From contig CAKSZH010000007.1 of NCBI GenBank assembly GCA_934525675.1, positions 54,134 to 118,133 of the forward strand: DNA of 64,000 bases. Direction: 5' to 3'. This stretch comes from an uncultured Eubacteriales bacterium (GTDB taxonomy: Bacteria; Bacillota; Clostridia; Oscillospirales; CAG-272). Shown piece after piece: positions 10,192 through 18,300 of the stretch (positions within the stretch are counted from its first letter, which is position 1; the number at the start of each line of letters is the position of its first letter). A program made the position numbers and the translations under genes. The notes beneath the pieces were generated by a model that was not told the origin of the DNA, ran no database searches, and worked only from the letters and a program-made list of their open reading frames with translations.

Positions 10192-10480
10192 CTGCCCGAC
10201 GGGAGAGCCGGAGAAACCAACAACTGACTGCCGGTAAAGGATATCGGAAAAAACGTCAGGTGATCATTCTCTCCGCAGCCGAAAACCGATCGCCGGCAAG
10301 AGAAAGCGACAGCCGAACGCCATGCGGGAAACCCTGCGGCAAACGAAACCGGGAAACCGGGCGACGGGCGGAAGCCGCTCTCAAAAAACCTCCGACAAAC
10401 GGAATCCCTGACCGAACGCCGCCAAACACAGCCCCGCACCTTTCTACATAACCCGTTTGGGGAAGCAGGAGGGCGTTTGT
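10192..10480. other. Intergenic stretch, no gene recognised
   Basis: 288 bases between rlmN and the PASTA gene. In related Firmicutes a PP2C phosphatase (Stp/PrpC) lies here, but I see no remnant of its motifs in any frame. The only clear element is the ribosome site GGAGG at 10468-10472. Confidence 0.5.
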
Positions 10481-11638
10481 ATGGCGAAAAAAGTATGGCA
10501 GGCGGGATCGGAAATCCGGGCGGTAAATGAGACCGACAGGCAGGGCGGCAAGCCGGGTTGCGAAGTCAAAAAACCGGCGGAGCTGTCAGGTCGGGCAGCG
10601 AAAGAAGTTATCACGCCAAACGGCAATCAAAAAAGCCAGGCGAAGCGGAAAGCCACCGCCGGCAGGCGCGGGCGGATGCAACCGGCACCAAGTGGCGCAG
10701 AGTGCCCCGAAAAGCCAACCATCGCCGGCAGGCGCGGGCGGATGCAACCGGCACCAAGTGGCGCAGAGTGCCCCGAAAAGCCAACCATCGCCGGCAGGCG
10801 CGGGCGGAAACAATCGCCCGGCGCGGCAATGCGGACGAAAAAGCTGGTTCTCGCGCTTGCCCTTGTCCTGCTCTTTGACCTGGTGCTCGGCGCGTTCTGC
10901 TTTACGGTGCTGTTTCTCCGCCCGTCCGCCGGGTTCGGGCACCGCGCACAGGTAGTCGTCATTCCCGACGCGTCGGGCGCGGACGAGGCGGCGGCGCGGG
11001 CGCTCTTTTCCCCGACGGACGGGGACGGGGCGCTGTATTCCCTCTCTTTTCAGTACGAATACGCGGACGCGCCGCGCGGGGTGGTGTTGTCTCAAGTGCC
11101 CGCGGCGGGGGTACGCCGCAAGGCGGTACCGGGGATGCGTCCCTGCCCCGTGACGCTCTGTGTTTCGCTCGGCAAAAAGACCGTTGTGGTTCCGGAGCTT
11201 GCCGGGAAGGATTCGCGGGAGGCGGAGGCGCTTCTCCTTTCGCTCGGGTTCCCGGCGGAGTGCCGGATAACGGGACATTCGCGGGTTTCATTCACCGGGC
11301 AGACGCCGGGCGGCACCGTTCGGGAGACCATCCCACCGGCAGGGACAGCGCTTGCCGAGGGGGAAACGGTCGTTGTGATTCTGAATCCGCCTGCCGCACC
11401 GGAGGCAAGCGGGGTGATTCCCGATCTCAGGGGGCTTGGCGAAAAAGAGGCGGGATACCGTCTGCTTGCCGCAGGATTTCTGATTGGGCAGGTGACGGAA
11501 GTACGAAAAGACGGCGGTTTTCCCGGATACGGGAAAGCGGTCGTTACAGGTCAGCAATACGTTGCCGGGACGCTGATGAAGCGCGGGACGAGGGTCGGTT
11601 TTACTATGACGTTCTCTTCTCCCTTCGCGGAGCGGTGA
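10481..11638 (+). CDS. Membrane protein with extracellular PASTA repeats, no kinase domain
   Basis: 385 aa. The start at 10481 follows AGCAGGAGGGCGTTTGT. Residues 1-120 are basic and cytoplasmic, with tandem 22-residue repeats (AGRRGRMQPAPSGAECPEKP). A transmembrane segment at ~121-145 (LVLALALVLLFDLVLGAFCF) is followed by three PASTA-like units. The clearest are VVVPELAGKDSREAEALLLSLGF and IPDLRGLGEKEAGYRLLAAGF. PASTA domains bind cell-wall muropeptides/lipid II and normally form the outside of the Ser/Thr kinase PrkC. The position between rlmN and rsgA is exactly the prkC locus of Firmicutes, yet no kinase motifs (GxGxxG, HRD, DFG) are present. It may be a PrkC derivative that lost its kinase, or a separate wall-sensing anchor; the function is inferred. 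Confidence 0.8.
   Translation: MAKKVWQAGSEIRAVNETDRQGGKPGCEVKKPAELSGRAAKEVITPNGNQKSQAKRKATAGRRGRMQPAPSGAECPEKPTIAGRRGRMQPAPSGAECPEKPTIAGRRGRKQSPGAAMRTKKLVLALALVLLFDLVLGAFCFTVLFLRPSAGFGHRAQVVVIPDASGADEAAARALFSPTDGDGALYSLSFQYEYADAPRGVVLSQVPAAGVRRKAVPGMRPCPVTLCVSLGKKTVVVPELAGKDSREAEALLLSLGFPAECRITGHSRVSFTGQTPGGTVRETIPPAGTALAEGETVVVILNPPAAPEASGVIPDLRGLGEKEAGYRLLAAGFLIGQVTEVRKDGGFPGYGKAVVTGQQYVAGTLMKRGTRVGFTMTFSSPFAER
10658..10808 (+). repeat. 66-bp tandem direct repeat (2.3 copies)
   Basis: Units start at 10658, 10724 and 10790 (each GCCGGCAGGCGCGGGCGGA...). The first two are essentially identical and the third breaks off after about 19 bases. 66 bp equals 22 codons, so the repeat keeps the frame and encodes the basic cytoplasmic repeats of the PASTA protein. 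Confidence 0.9.
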
Positions 11639-11751
11639 CCGCCGCCAGGCTCCCGCCCACAGGCGCGGGCGGGAGCCGCCGGATCCCGCTCCTTGTCTTC
11701 TCCCTTTCCCGCTTCCGTTTCCCCCGCCGTCCCGCATGGGACAAGCGCCGG

Positions 11752-11811
11752 GGGGATCCGCCCGCCCGGAGAGTACGGCCTCAGGGCGTGGCGGCGGGCA
11801 CCCCTACGGCG
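11752..11811. repeat. Short stem-loop repeat, copy 2
   Basis: Intergenic copy between the PASTA gene and rsgA. CGCCCGGAG...CTCAGGGCG has one mismatch in the stem relative to copies 1 and 3, and the flanking GGGGGATCCGCC and TGGCGGCGGGCACCCC are conserved. The rest of 11639-11874 holds no gene. The rsgA ribosome site follows at ~11861. Confidence 0.8.
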
Positions 11812-11874
11812 CGCGGAACCAAAGCGAGCCTTCCCCCCGGAAAAGATTCCCGATCCCCCAAAGAGGAGTTACAT

Positions 11875-12969
11875 ATGGAATATTACGCAAACGGAAAAAT
11901 ACTGCGCGGACTCGGCGGACTCTACTGCATCCGCCTGGACCGCTCCGCCGGGCAGACGGACAACGCGGAACAACACGTCCCGGATACTCCCGCAGGTTCC
12001 GCAGGATCCCCCGGAACCGCCGCGGAACCGTGCTCCCCGCTCGCGGGACACGATATCCTCTGCCGCGCAAAGGGAGCGTTCCGCCATGCGGGGATCACGC
12101 CGCTCGTCGGCGACCGCGTGAAGGTCCGCTATACCGATGCCTCCTTCACACGCACAGCGGACGGCAAAACGCCCGGCGGCTCCCCCTGTGAGGTCATCCC
12201 CTCTCCCGACGGTACCGACGTGCGGATCGAAGATATCATTGACCGGCGCAACTCGCTCATCCGCCCCGCCATGGCAAACCTCGACGAGCTGTTTATCTTC
12301 ATGGCGGCTGCTTCCCCCGCCCCGCTCCTCGATGTGGTGGACAAGCTGATCTCCATCGCGGAATTCAATGAGATCGAACCCGTGATCGTCATCGGCAAAT
12401 GCGAGCTGGATCCGCAGAACGCGGCGCGCATCACGGAAATTTACCGCCAGGCAGGCTTTTCGGTCTTCCCGCTTTCGGCAAAAACCGGCGAAGGGGTCGG
12501 AGCCGTGCGCGAATTCGTCAGACAGACGCTACCCGGTCACACCGCAGCGTTCTCCGGCGCGTCGGGCGTCGGGAAATCCTCCCTCCTCAATACGCTTTTC
12601 CCCGACCTGCACCTTGAAACCTCGGAGGTCAGCCGCAAGATCGGCAGGGGCAGACATACCACCCGCCGCGTGGAACTGTATCCCCTCGACTTTGACGGGG
12701 TGACCGGGTACCTCGCGGACACCCCCGGCTTTTCCATGCTGGATTTCGTCCGGTTCGATTTCTTTGGCAAGGACGACCTGCCGGGGACCTTCCGGGAATT
12801 CCGTCCCTACCTCGGGCACTGCCGTTACACCTCCTGTACCCACACGAAGGAGGAGGACTGCGCCATCGTGCAGGCAGTCAGGGCGGGAAAAATTCCGAAG
12901 TCGCGGCATGACAGCTTTCTGTCCATGTACCGCGACCTCAAGGACAAGCACGACTGGGACAAAAAATAA
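11875..12969 (+). CDS. rsgA: Ribosome small-subunit-dependent GTPase RsgA
   Basis: 364 aa circularly permuted GTPase that checks late 30S maturation. Order: OB-fold (from ILRGLGGLYCIRL), G4-G5 region, G1 GASGVGKSS (~residue 227), G3 DTPGFS, then the C-terminal zinc knuckle CRYTSCTHTKEEDC (~316). The ATG at 11875 follows AAAGAGGAGTTACAT; a longer upstream frame is not supported by homology. A ~40-residue Pro/Ala/Gly-rich insertion interrupts the OB-fold, making the protein longer than usual (~290-300 aa). The G4 motif, usually NKxD, reads GKCE in VIVIGKCELDPQ. In the normal order rpe lies between rsgA and thiN; here it is absent. Confidence 0.95.
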   Translation: MEYYANGKILRGLGGLYCIRLDRSAGQTDNAEQHVPDTPAGSAGSPGTAAEPCSPLAGHDILCRAKGAFRHAGITPLVGDRVKVRYTDASFTRTADGKTPGGSPCEVIPSPDGTDVRIEDIIDRRNSLIRPAMANLDELFIFMAAASPAPLLDVVDKLISIAEFNEIEPVIVIGKCELDPQNAARITEIYRQAGFSVFPLSAKTGEGVGAVREFVRQTLPGHTAAFSGASGVGKSSLLNTLFPDLHLETSEVSRKIGRGRHTTRRVELYPLDFDGVTGYLADTPGFSMLDFVRFDFFGKDDLPGTFREFRPYLGHCRYTSCTHTKEEDCAIVQAVRAGKIPKSRHDSFLSMYRDLKDKHDWDKK

Positions 12970-12997
12970 CACCATCCAAACGGAAAGAGGCAACCAT

Positions 12998-13639
12998 ATG
13001 AACGCGTTTATCTACACAGGCGGCGAATGTGATTATACAAATATTTCGGAGAAACCGGCGGCGGACGATCTCGTGATTGCCGCGGATTCCGGCTGGCGGC
13101 ACGCGGTTGCCCTCCATGTCAAGCCCTCCGTCCTGCTCGGCGATTTTGATTCGCTCGACGGCGGAAACGGTATCCCGGACGATGTTCCGGATGACGTGGA
13201 GATTCTGACCGTCCCCGCGGAAAAGGACTTCACCGATACCCAGATGGCGGTGGACGAAGCCCGCAAGCGCGGCGCAAAACATATCACGATCATCGGCGGG
13301 CTCGGCGGGCGGCTGGATCATACGCTCTCCTGCCTTGCCATTCTCGAGGATCTCTGGGAGAAGGGCGACCGGCTCGCCGTCATCGACAGCGGGCACAGCC
13401 GCGTCCGGTTCCTGTCCTCGGACAGCGCTCTGATTCCCCGCTCCGGCTACAAATATCTGTCGCTCCTCGCGGTCGATCCGGTCGTAAAGGGCGTGGAGAT
13501 CGACGGCGTGAAATATCCCATCAAGGGCGCAAAACTCGAACGGACCTATCAGTTTGCGGTCTCCAACGAAATCACGGGAAACTGCGCCTTCATCGCGGTG
13601 AAAAAAGGCAGACTGCTCATCGTGGAGAGCCGCGACTGA
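12998..13639 (+). CDS. thiN: Thiamine pyrophosphokinase
   Basis: 213 aa. Makes thiamine diphosphate from thiamine and ATP. Diagnostic motifs are LLGDFDSLDG, EKDFTDTQMAVDEA and GGLGGRLDHTLSCL, and the C-terminal substrate-binding beta domain ends ITGNCAFIAVKKGRLLIVESRD. The ATG at 12998 follows GGAAAGAGGCAACCAT. The length is typical. Its place between rsgA and spoVM matches the Bacillus/Clostridia order, which helps to identify the next micro-gene. Confidence 0.95.
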   Translation: MNAFIYTGGECDYTNISEKPAADDLVIAADSGWRHAVALHVKPSVLLGDFDSLDGGNGIPDDVPDDVEILTVPAEKDFTDTQMAVDEARKRGAKHITIIGGLGGRLDHTLSCLAILEDLWEKGDRLAVIDSGHSRVRFLSSDSALIPRSGYKYLSLLAVDPVVKGVEIDGVKYPIKGAKLERTYQFAVSNEITGNCAFIAVKKGRLLIVESRD

Positions 13640-13855
13640 CGGTTCCCCCGCCGGTAACCAAAACCATACAGGCTCCTCGGTTCCGGCATCGGGCATCGGC
13701 CACGGCACTGTCAGCGGCACCGACCGCGCCGCCTGACTTCCCCGCCGGGCAATCCGTCCGCGGTCGCACGGTCGTTCTCCTCTTTCCGGAACGCACACGG
13801 TGCGCCTTTGGCGCATATATTGTCATCGGAGAAACCGGAAAGGAGGGTTCGGTCC

Positions 13856-13939
13856 ATGAAGATCGTCATCTGGCGCTCACCCGGATTTCTTGCGCCCCTG
13901 CTCCGCCGGCTGTTCGGCTTACGAAGGGGGAAGTCCTGA
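13856..13939 (+). CDS. spoVM: Stage V sporulation protein M (27-aa micro-gene)
   Basis: 27 aa, starting MKIVIWRSPGFLAPLLRRLF. A strong ribosome site GAAAGGAGGGTTCGGTCC precedes the ATG. SpoVM is an amphipathic helix that recognises the convex forespore membrane and anchors SpoIVA to build the coat. The peptide matches the B. subtilis form in length (26 aa) and pattern: Lys2, the key Pro9, Phe-Leu at 11-12, a later Arg, then hydrophobic residues, Gly and a basic tail. It sits directly downstream of thiN, where spoVM is found in Firmicutes, and a strong terminator follows. It implies sporulation capacity. I saw no certain sigma-E promoter in the 216 bases upstream. Confidence 0.85.
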   Translation: MKIVIWRSPGFLAPLLRRLFGLRRGKS

Positions 13940-13984
13940 CCGGGACTCCGCCCGTTTCAAGCTGCCGCCGCAGTGTTATAGAAG

Positions 13985-14008
13985 AAAGCCCCCGACGGGG
14001 GCTTTTTT
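13985..14008 (+). terminator. Rho-independent terminator after spoVM
   Basis: AAAGCCCCC, GAC loop, GGGGGCTTTTTT. Perfect stem with a T tract, 46 bases after the spoVM stop. Confidence 0.9.
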
Positions 14009-14798
14009 CTATAAAAATCCGTTCTCCGGATCCGTGCCGTTGTATCCGCTTCACATAAAAACGGACTGCATGAAATACAGAACGGACGAATCTTTGTGCC
14101 CGGCGGGCGAACCCGGAAAGCCGACGTGAGGAACAGTGGAATTCAATGTTCCGCGCAGGACGTTCCAATGTCGAGCGGAACTGTCCGTTCCCCGACTCGC
14201 GCGGGGACAGTTCTCCTGATTCCTGTCGCACAAAATCCGCGCCCCCCGCCGTGAAACTCTCGTTTCCCGACCCGCGCGGGCGCTGCCCGAACAAGTTCCG
14301 CGGGGCGATCCGCGCGCGGTGCGCGAAATAAAAAACGAACGGTTTCAACTGCACAAACCGCCCGTTTCAACTTACCCACTTCTGCTTTCATCGGCGCTTC
14401 CGCAATCGTCCGCGTCCGACGGAAAGAGCGACCTTCCCCGCCCCTGCCTCAAAAAGCAGGGGCGGAGGGGTGGGGCAGTCCCTTGGGGAGGGTCCTCCCT
14501 CCCCGAAGGGCGAGCCTTTTCCGTCTACTTTTCCCCTCGTCGGGAAAAGTAGACCCTGCGCGGGGAGCGCAAAACAAACAATTATTGCTTGTAAAGAATC
14601 AGAAGCAAAACTTCAATCCCCCTGCGGAGCAAAAACAAATAAAAAATTATAGCGAATAAACCATGGAGCGTGGAGCGTTCAATTTAAGCGTATCCCCCGC
14701 GCGGGGAGCGCAAAACAAACAATTTTTGCAGATAAACCGCAGAACGCGGAGTGTTCCACATAAATCCCATCCCCCCGCAAGGGGAAAGATACACCACC
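14009..14798. repeat. Composite intergenic repeat block 3
   Basis: No gene. It contains the GC-rich module with the CCCCGCCCCTGC/GCAGGGGCGG hairpin (~14300-14570) and an ACAAACAATT...AAAACTTCA module at ~14572-14615. Two GAGCGTTCAA-type modules lie at ~14655-14780. The block sits between the converging spoVM and copA genes. Confidence 0.75.
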
Positions 14799-15008
14799 TC
14801 ACCGGATCTCCTTCACCGTATACCCCGCCTGCTCCACGGCAGCGCGGAGCGCATCATCGGTTACCCCGGCACTGCATTCCGCTTCCGCCGTTCCCGCCTC
14901 GTGGCTCACGACCGCACCGGTCACACCGTTGACCTCCTCCAGCGCCTTTTTGACGTGCGCCTCGCAGTGTCCGCACATCATTCCCTCGATCTTCAGAAAC
15001 TTTTTCAT
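14799..15008 (-). CDS. copZ: Possible internally initiated copper chaperone CopZ
   Basis: 69 aa, MKKFLKIEGMMCGHCEAHVK..., in the same frame as copA. AAGGAGGACGGAACC lies directly before this ATG (anti-SD complement at 15016-15023 on the plus strand), a stronger site than that of copA itself. The segment is a complete HMA domain of typical CopZ length. Either copA and copZ have fused by loss of the copA stop, or ribosomes start here to make free CopZ in addition to the fusion. CopZ-type proteins carry Cu(I) to CopA and to CsoR. Translation from this site is inferred, not shown. Confidence 0.6.
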   Translation of the reverse strand: MKKFLKIEGMMCGHCEAHVKKALEEVNGVTGAVVSHEAGTAEAECSAGVTDDALRAAVEQAGYTVKEIR

Positions 15009-17471
15009 GGTTCCGTCCTCCTTATTTTGCATTTCTGTATTGGTTTCCCGGTTCTCCGGGATGGTTTTTTCGTTTGCCTGGACTTTCGTTCCGGCTTGCA
15101 GACCAATGTCCGTGCCGGAACCGCCCGCCGGCTTCTCTGCCGCACCGCGCTTTTTTCCGTGCGGCTTGAACAGATTCAGACGAAGCGCATTGGTCACCAC
15201 GCAGAAGCTGGACAGGCTCATTGCCGCCGCGCCGAACATGGGATTCAACTGCCAGCCGAGCACCTGAATGAACACGCCCGCCGCAAGCGGAATCCCGATC
15301 ACATTGTAAATAAACGCCCAGAACAGATTCTCCCGGATGTTCCGGAGCGTCGCGCGGCTGAGCCGGATTGCCGCCGGCACGTCCGAAAGCCGCGACTGCA
15401 TCAGCACAACATCCGCCGCGTCGATCGCAACGTCGGTTCCCGCACCGATCGCAATGCCCGTATCCGCTCTCGTGAGCGCAGGCGCGTCGTTGATTCCGTC
15501 ACCGACCATGGCGACCTTGCCCTCGGTTTGCAATTTACGCACAACCGCCTCCTTGCCGTCGGGAAGCACGCCCGCGATCACCTCGCCGACTCCCGCCTGC
15601 TTTGCGATCGCCTTTGCGGTACGCTCGTTGTCCCCCGTCAGCATAACGACCCGGATGCCCATTTTTTCAAGATCCCTGACCGCGCCGGGGCTGTCGGGCT
15701 TGATCACATCCGCGACCGCGATCATACCGGCATAACGTCCGTCTGTGCTGAAGTACAGCGGCGTTTTGCCCGCTTCCGCAAGCGCGTCGGCACGGGCTGT
15801 CACCCCGTCAGGCACCTTTGCGACGGTCCGGATATATGCAAGATTGCCCCCGCACAGGACCCGTCCCGACGCGTCGGTCGCGGAAAGCCCGTTGCCGGGA
15901 AGCGCACGGAAATCCGTGACCGTTCCCGCACACAGCGCCCGCTCCTCCGCGTAATCCAGAATTGCACGGGCAAGCGGATGCTCACTGCCGGATTCCAGGG
16001 TCACCGCATCCTGAAGCAGGGCTTCCGCCGTCTCCCCATCCGCCGGCAGGAGATCCGTCACTCGCGGCATTCCCGCGGTGATGGTCCCGGTCTTGTCGAG
16101 GACAACAATCTGCGTCCGCCCGGCAGCCTCCAGCGACGCTGCCGTTTTGTAGAGGATCCCGTTCTTCGCGCCCACGCCGTTTCCGACCATGACCGCGACA
16201 GGGGTTGCAAGTCCCAATGCGCACGGGCAGGAGATGACCAGCACCGAAATCGCCCGCGCCAGGGCAAAGCCGACGCTTTTCCCGAGAATGAGCCAGACGA
16301 TCAGGGTAACCGCGGCGATTGCCATGACAGCCGGGACGAAAATGCCGGACACCTTGTCCGCAATCTTCGCGATGGGCGCTTTGGTTGCCGCCGCGTCACT
16401 GACCATGCGGATGATCTGCGAGAGGGTGGTGTCCTCGCCGACACGGGTCGCGCGGCAACGAAGCACGCCCGACTGATTGAGCGTTGCCGCCGAAACGGTG
16501 TCGCCTCCGGCTTTATCCACGGGAATGCTCTCCCCCGTCAGCGCCGATTCGTTGACCGCGCTCCCGCCGGACAGCACCACGCCGTCCACGGGAATCTGCT
16601 CGCCGGGGCGGACTACAAAAATGTCGCCGATCTTCACCCGGCTGACCGGAACCGTGGTCTCCGTACCGTCCCGCTCCAGCGTTGCGGTTTTGGGGGACAG
16701 ACGGAGAAGTCCTTTCAGCGCGTCGGTCGTTTTACCCTTGGAGCGCGCCTCCAGCATCTTGCCGACCGTGATGAGCGTCAGGATCATGGCGGCGGATTCA
16801 AAATAGAATTCGTGCATCCAGCTCATGACCGCCTCGTGGTCACCCGCCATCTGTGCCGCCGTCATGGCGAACAGTGCGCAGGTACTGTACCCGAACGCCG
16901 CGGCGGAGCCGAGCGCGACCAGCGTATCCATATTGGGTGCGCGATGGATCAGCCCCTTGAAGCCGCTGACGAAAAACTTCTGGTTGACAATCATGACCGC
17001 CGCCGAAAGAAGCAGCTGTGCCAGCCCCATGGCGACATGGTTGCCGTCAAGGAACGGGGGAAGCCGCCAGTTCCACATCATGTGCCCCATGGAGAGGTAC
17101 ATGAGCACGGCAAGGAACACAAGCGACACGATGAGCCGCCGTTTGGTGGAGCGCAGTTCGGCTTCGCCCGTGAGATCGGATACGTCGGGGACGGATGAGG
17201 ATGCCGCAGATTCCCGGGAAGCGGCAGAAGTCGAAGAATCCCCGGAGGCATCCGACGCAGAAGCGGAATCCCCTCCGCGGAGCGTTGCACCGTAGCCTGC
17301 GTCCCGGACGGCGCGGATGATTTCCTCCGGAGCGGCGGTTCCTTCCACGCCCATGGAGTTGGTCAGGAGGCTGACCGCGCACGAGGTCACGCCCGGTACC
17401 CCCGATACCGCCTTTTCCACGCGGGCGGAGCAGGCGGCACAGCTCATGCCCGTAACATGGTATTGTTGCAT
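14799..17471 (-). CDS. copA: Copper-exporting P1B-type ATPase CopA with C-terminal CopZ domain
   Basis: 890 aa membrane pump that exports Cu(I). An N-terminal heavy-metal domain carries GMSCAAC. A Ser/Ala-rich linker leads to the transmembrane region. The ion-pathway motif is SCPCALGLATPVAVM (~residue 412) and the phosphorylation site is DKTGTITAG (~458), followed by GDGINDAPAL. After the last membrane segments and a ~65-residue low-complexity stretch, a second heavy-metal domain (GMMCGHCEAHVKKAL) ends the protein. That C-terminal domain has its own ribosome site and in-frame ATG (see copZ entry). The gene lies 208 bases downstream of csoR and is probably co-transcribed from the CsoR-controlled promoter. 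Confidence 0.95.
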   Translation of the reverse strand: MQQYHVTGMSCAACSARVEKAVSGVPGVTSCAVSLLTNSMGVEGTAAPEEIIRAVRDAGYGATLRGGDSASASDASGDSSTSAASRESAASSSVPDVSDLTGEAELRSTKRRLIVSLVFLAVLMYLSMGHMMWNWRLPPFLDGNHVAMGLAQLLLSAAVMIVNQKFFVSGFKGLIHRAPNMDTLVALGSAAAFGYSTCALFAMTAAQMAGDHEAVMSWMHEFYFESAAMILTLITVGKMLEARSKGKTTDALKGLLRLSPKTATLERDGTETTVPVSRVKIGDIFVVRPGEQIPVDGVVLSGGSAVNESALTGESIPVDKAGGDTVSAATLNQSGVLRCRATRVGEDTTLSQIIRMVSDAAATKAPIAKIADKVSGIFVPAVMAIAAVTLIVWLILGKSVGFALARAISVLVISCPCALGLATPVAVMVGNGVGAKNGILYKTAASLEAAGRTQIVVLDKTGTITAGMPRVTDLLPADGETAEALLQDAVTLESGSEHPLARAILDYAEERALCAGTVTDFRALPGNGLSATDASGRVLCGGNLAYIRTVAKVPDGVTARADALAEAGKTPLYFSTDGRYAGMIAVADVIKPDSPGAVRDLEKMGIRVVMLTGDNERTAKAIAKQAGVGEVIAGVLPDGKEAVVRKLQTEGKVAMVGDGINDAPALTRADTGIAIGAGTDVAIDAADVVLMQSRLSDVPAAIRLSRATLRNIRENLFWAFIYNVIGIPLAAGVFIQVLGWQLNPMFGAAAMSLSSFCVVTNALRLNLFKPHGKKRGAAEKPAGGSGTDIGLQAGTKVQANEKTIPENRETNTEMQNKEDGTMKKFLKIEGMMCGHCEAHVKKALEEVNGVTGAVVSHEAGTAEAECSAGVTDDALRAAVEQAGYTVKEIR

Positions 17472-17679
17472 ATATAACCTTTGCTTTCGGCTTCCCGAAA
17501 GTCCTTTCTCTCTTGTAGTATCCGGTCAGGCGGAAGCGTTCCGCGGTACCGGAGAGGTTGTTTCACCGGGTACCCGTGAGGCACGCGGGAACGGGAGGCA
17601 GGGTATCCGGCTCCGGCGCCACCGCGGGTCGGGAGACTTCCCAAGCCGGATTCATGCCCACGCAGTACCCCGCGGCGTA

Positions 17680-18180
17680 TCATTTCATCAGCTTCTCCAT
17701 CGTGCGGACAAGCTCCTCCACCGTATCTGTCCTGCCCTCGCGGACGTCCCGCACCACGCAGTGGCGGATATGGTTTTCCAGGAGCTCGCGGTTGAAGGCA
17801 TTCATCGCCGCCGTCACCGCCGCCGACTGCACCAGAATATCCGGACAGTACGCGCTCCTCTCCACCATCCCGCGGATCCCGCGGATCTGCCCCTCAATGC
17901 GGTTCAGCCGGTGAATCAGCTTCTTGTATTCCTCCGCACTGCGCGCGGTCGTTTTGATTTCCTCCGCCGAAGCGGAGAATTCTCCGTCTTCTTCCGCGTC
18001 CCCCATGCAGCAGGGACAACGCTTTTCCGCTCCGGCAGGATTTTCTGCATTTGCGGAGCCTTCAGATGTAACTGATTTTTGGACGGATGTTTCCGCTGCA
18101 GATTCCACATTTTGTGTCGTTTCCGGTATATTTTCCGGTGTCGTCACGGTCTTCAAAGTCATTTCGGTCTTTTCACTCAT
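17680..18180 (-). CDS. csoR: Copper-sensing repressor CsoR
   Basis: 166 aa. CsoR tetramers repress copper-resistance genes until Cu(I) binds. The DUF156 helical core is at the C-terminus, from EEYKKLIHRLNRIEGQIRGI. The Cys-His-Cys copper ligands are in YCPDIL and NHIRHC. The N-terminal ~80 residues are a Thr/Glu/Ala-rich extension containing CPCCMG, unusual for this ~90-120-aa family. The start at 18180 follows GAGGGCGGGAACG and leaves a leader of ~85 bases from the predicted transcription start. An upstream ATG at 18249 lies inside the operator and is less likely. It autoregulates and controls copA, judging by the two boxes at 18250-18292. Confidence 0.92.
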   Translation of the reverse strand: MSEKTEMTLKTVTTPENIPETTQNVESAAETSVQKSVTSEGSANAENPAGAEKRCPCCMGDAEEDGEFSASAEEIKTTARSAEEYKKLIHRLNRIEGQIRGIRGMVERSAYCPDILVQSAAVTAAMNAFNRELLENHIRHCVVRDVREGRTDTVEELVRTMEKLMK

Positions 18181-18249
18181 CGTTCCCGCCCTCGCATTCT
18201 GTTGTTTTCCGGGTTTCTCCGGTTTCCGCGTCACGATAAACCGGGGCAT

Positions 18250-18299
18250 ATACCCCCTGTGGGTATTTTGATTATATACCCCTACCCGGTATTTGTCAA
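18250..18299 (-). promoter_or_regulatory. csoR-copA promoter with two CsoR operator boxes
   Basis: On the minus strand, TTGACA (18294-18299), a 17-base spacer and TATAAT (18271-18276) form a consensus sigma-A promoter. Box 2 (18276-18292, ATACC-n7-GGTAT) fills the spacer. Box 1 (18250-18266, ATACCC-n5-GGGTAT) lies at the transcription start. Both resemble known CsoR sites (GC tract flanked by ATAC/GTAT). Confidence 0.85.
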
Positions 18300-18300
18300 G

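Noticed and set aside
13640..13855. Sigma-E type promoter for spoVM
   Set aside because: GCATATAT and CATACAGG resemble parts of the -35 and -10, but no pair has acceptable spacing.
14751..17198. 815-aa plus-strand frame opposite copA
   Set aside because: It is antisense to CopA, which has all P-type ATPase motifs; no independent evidence.
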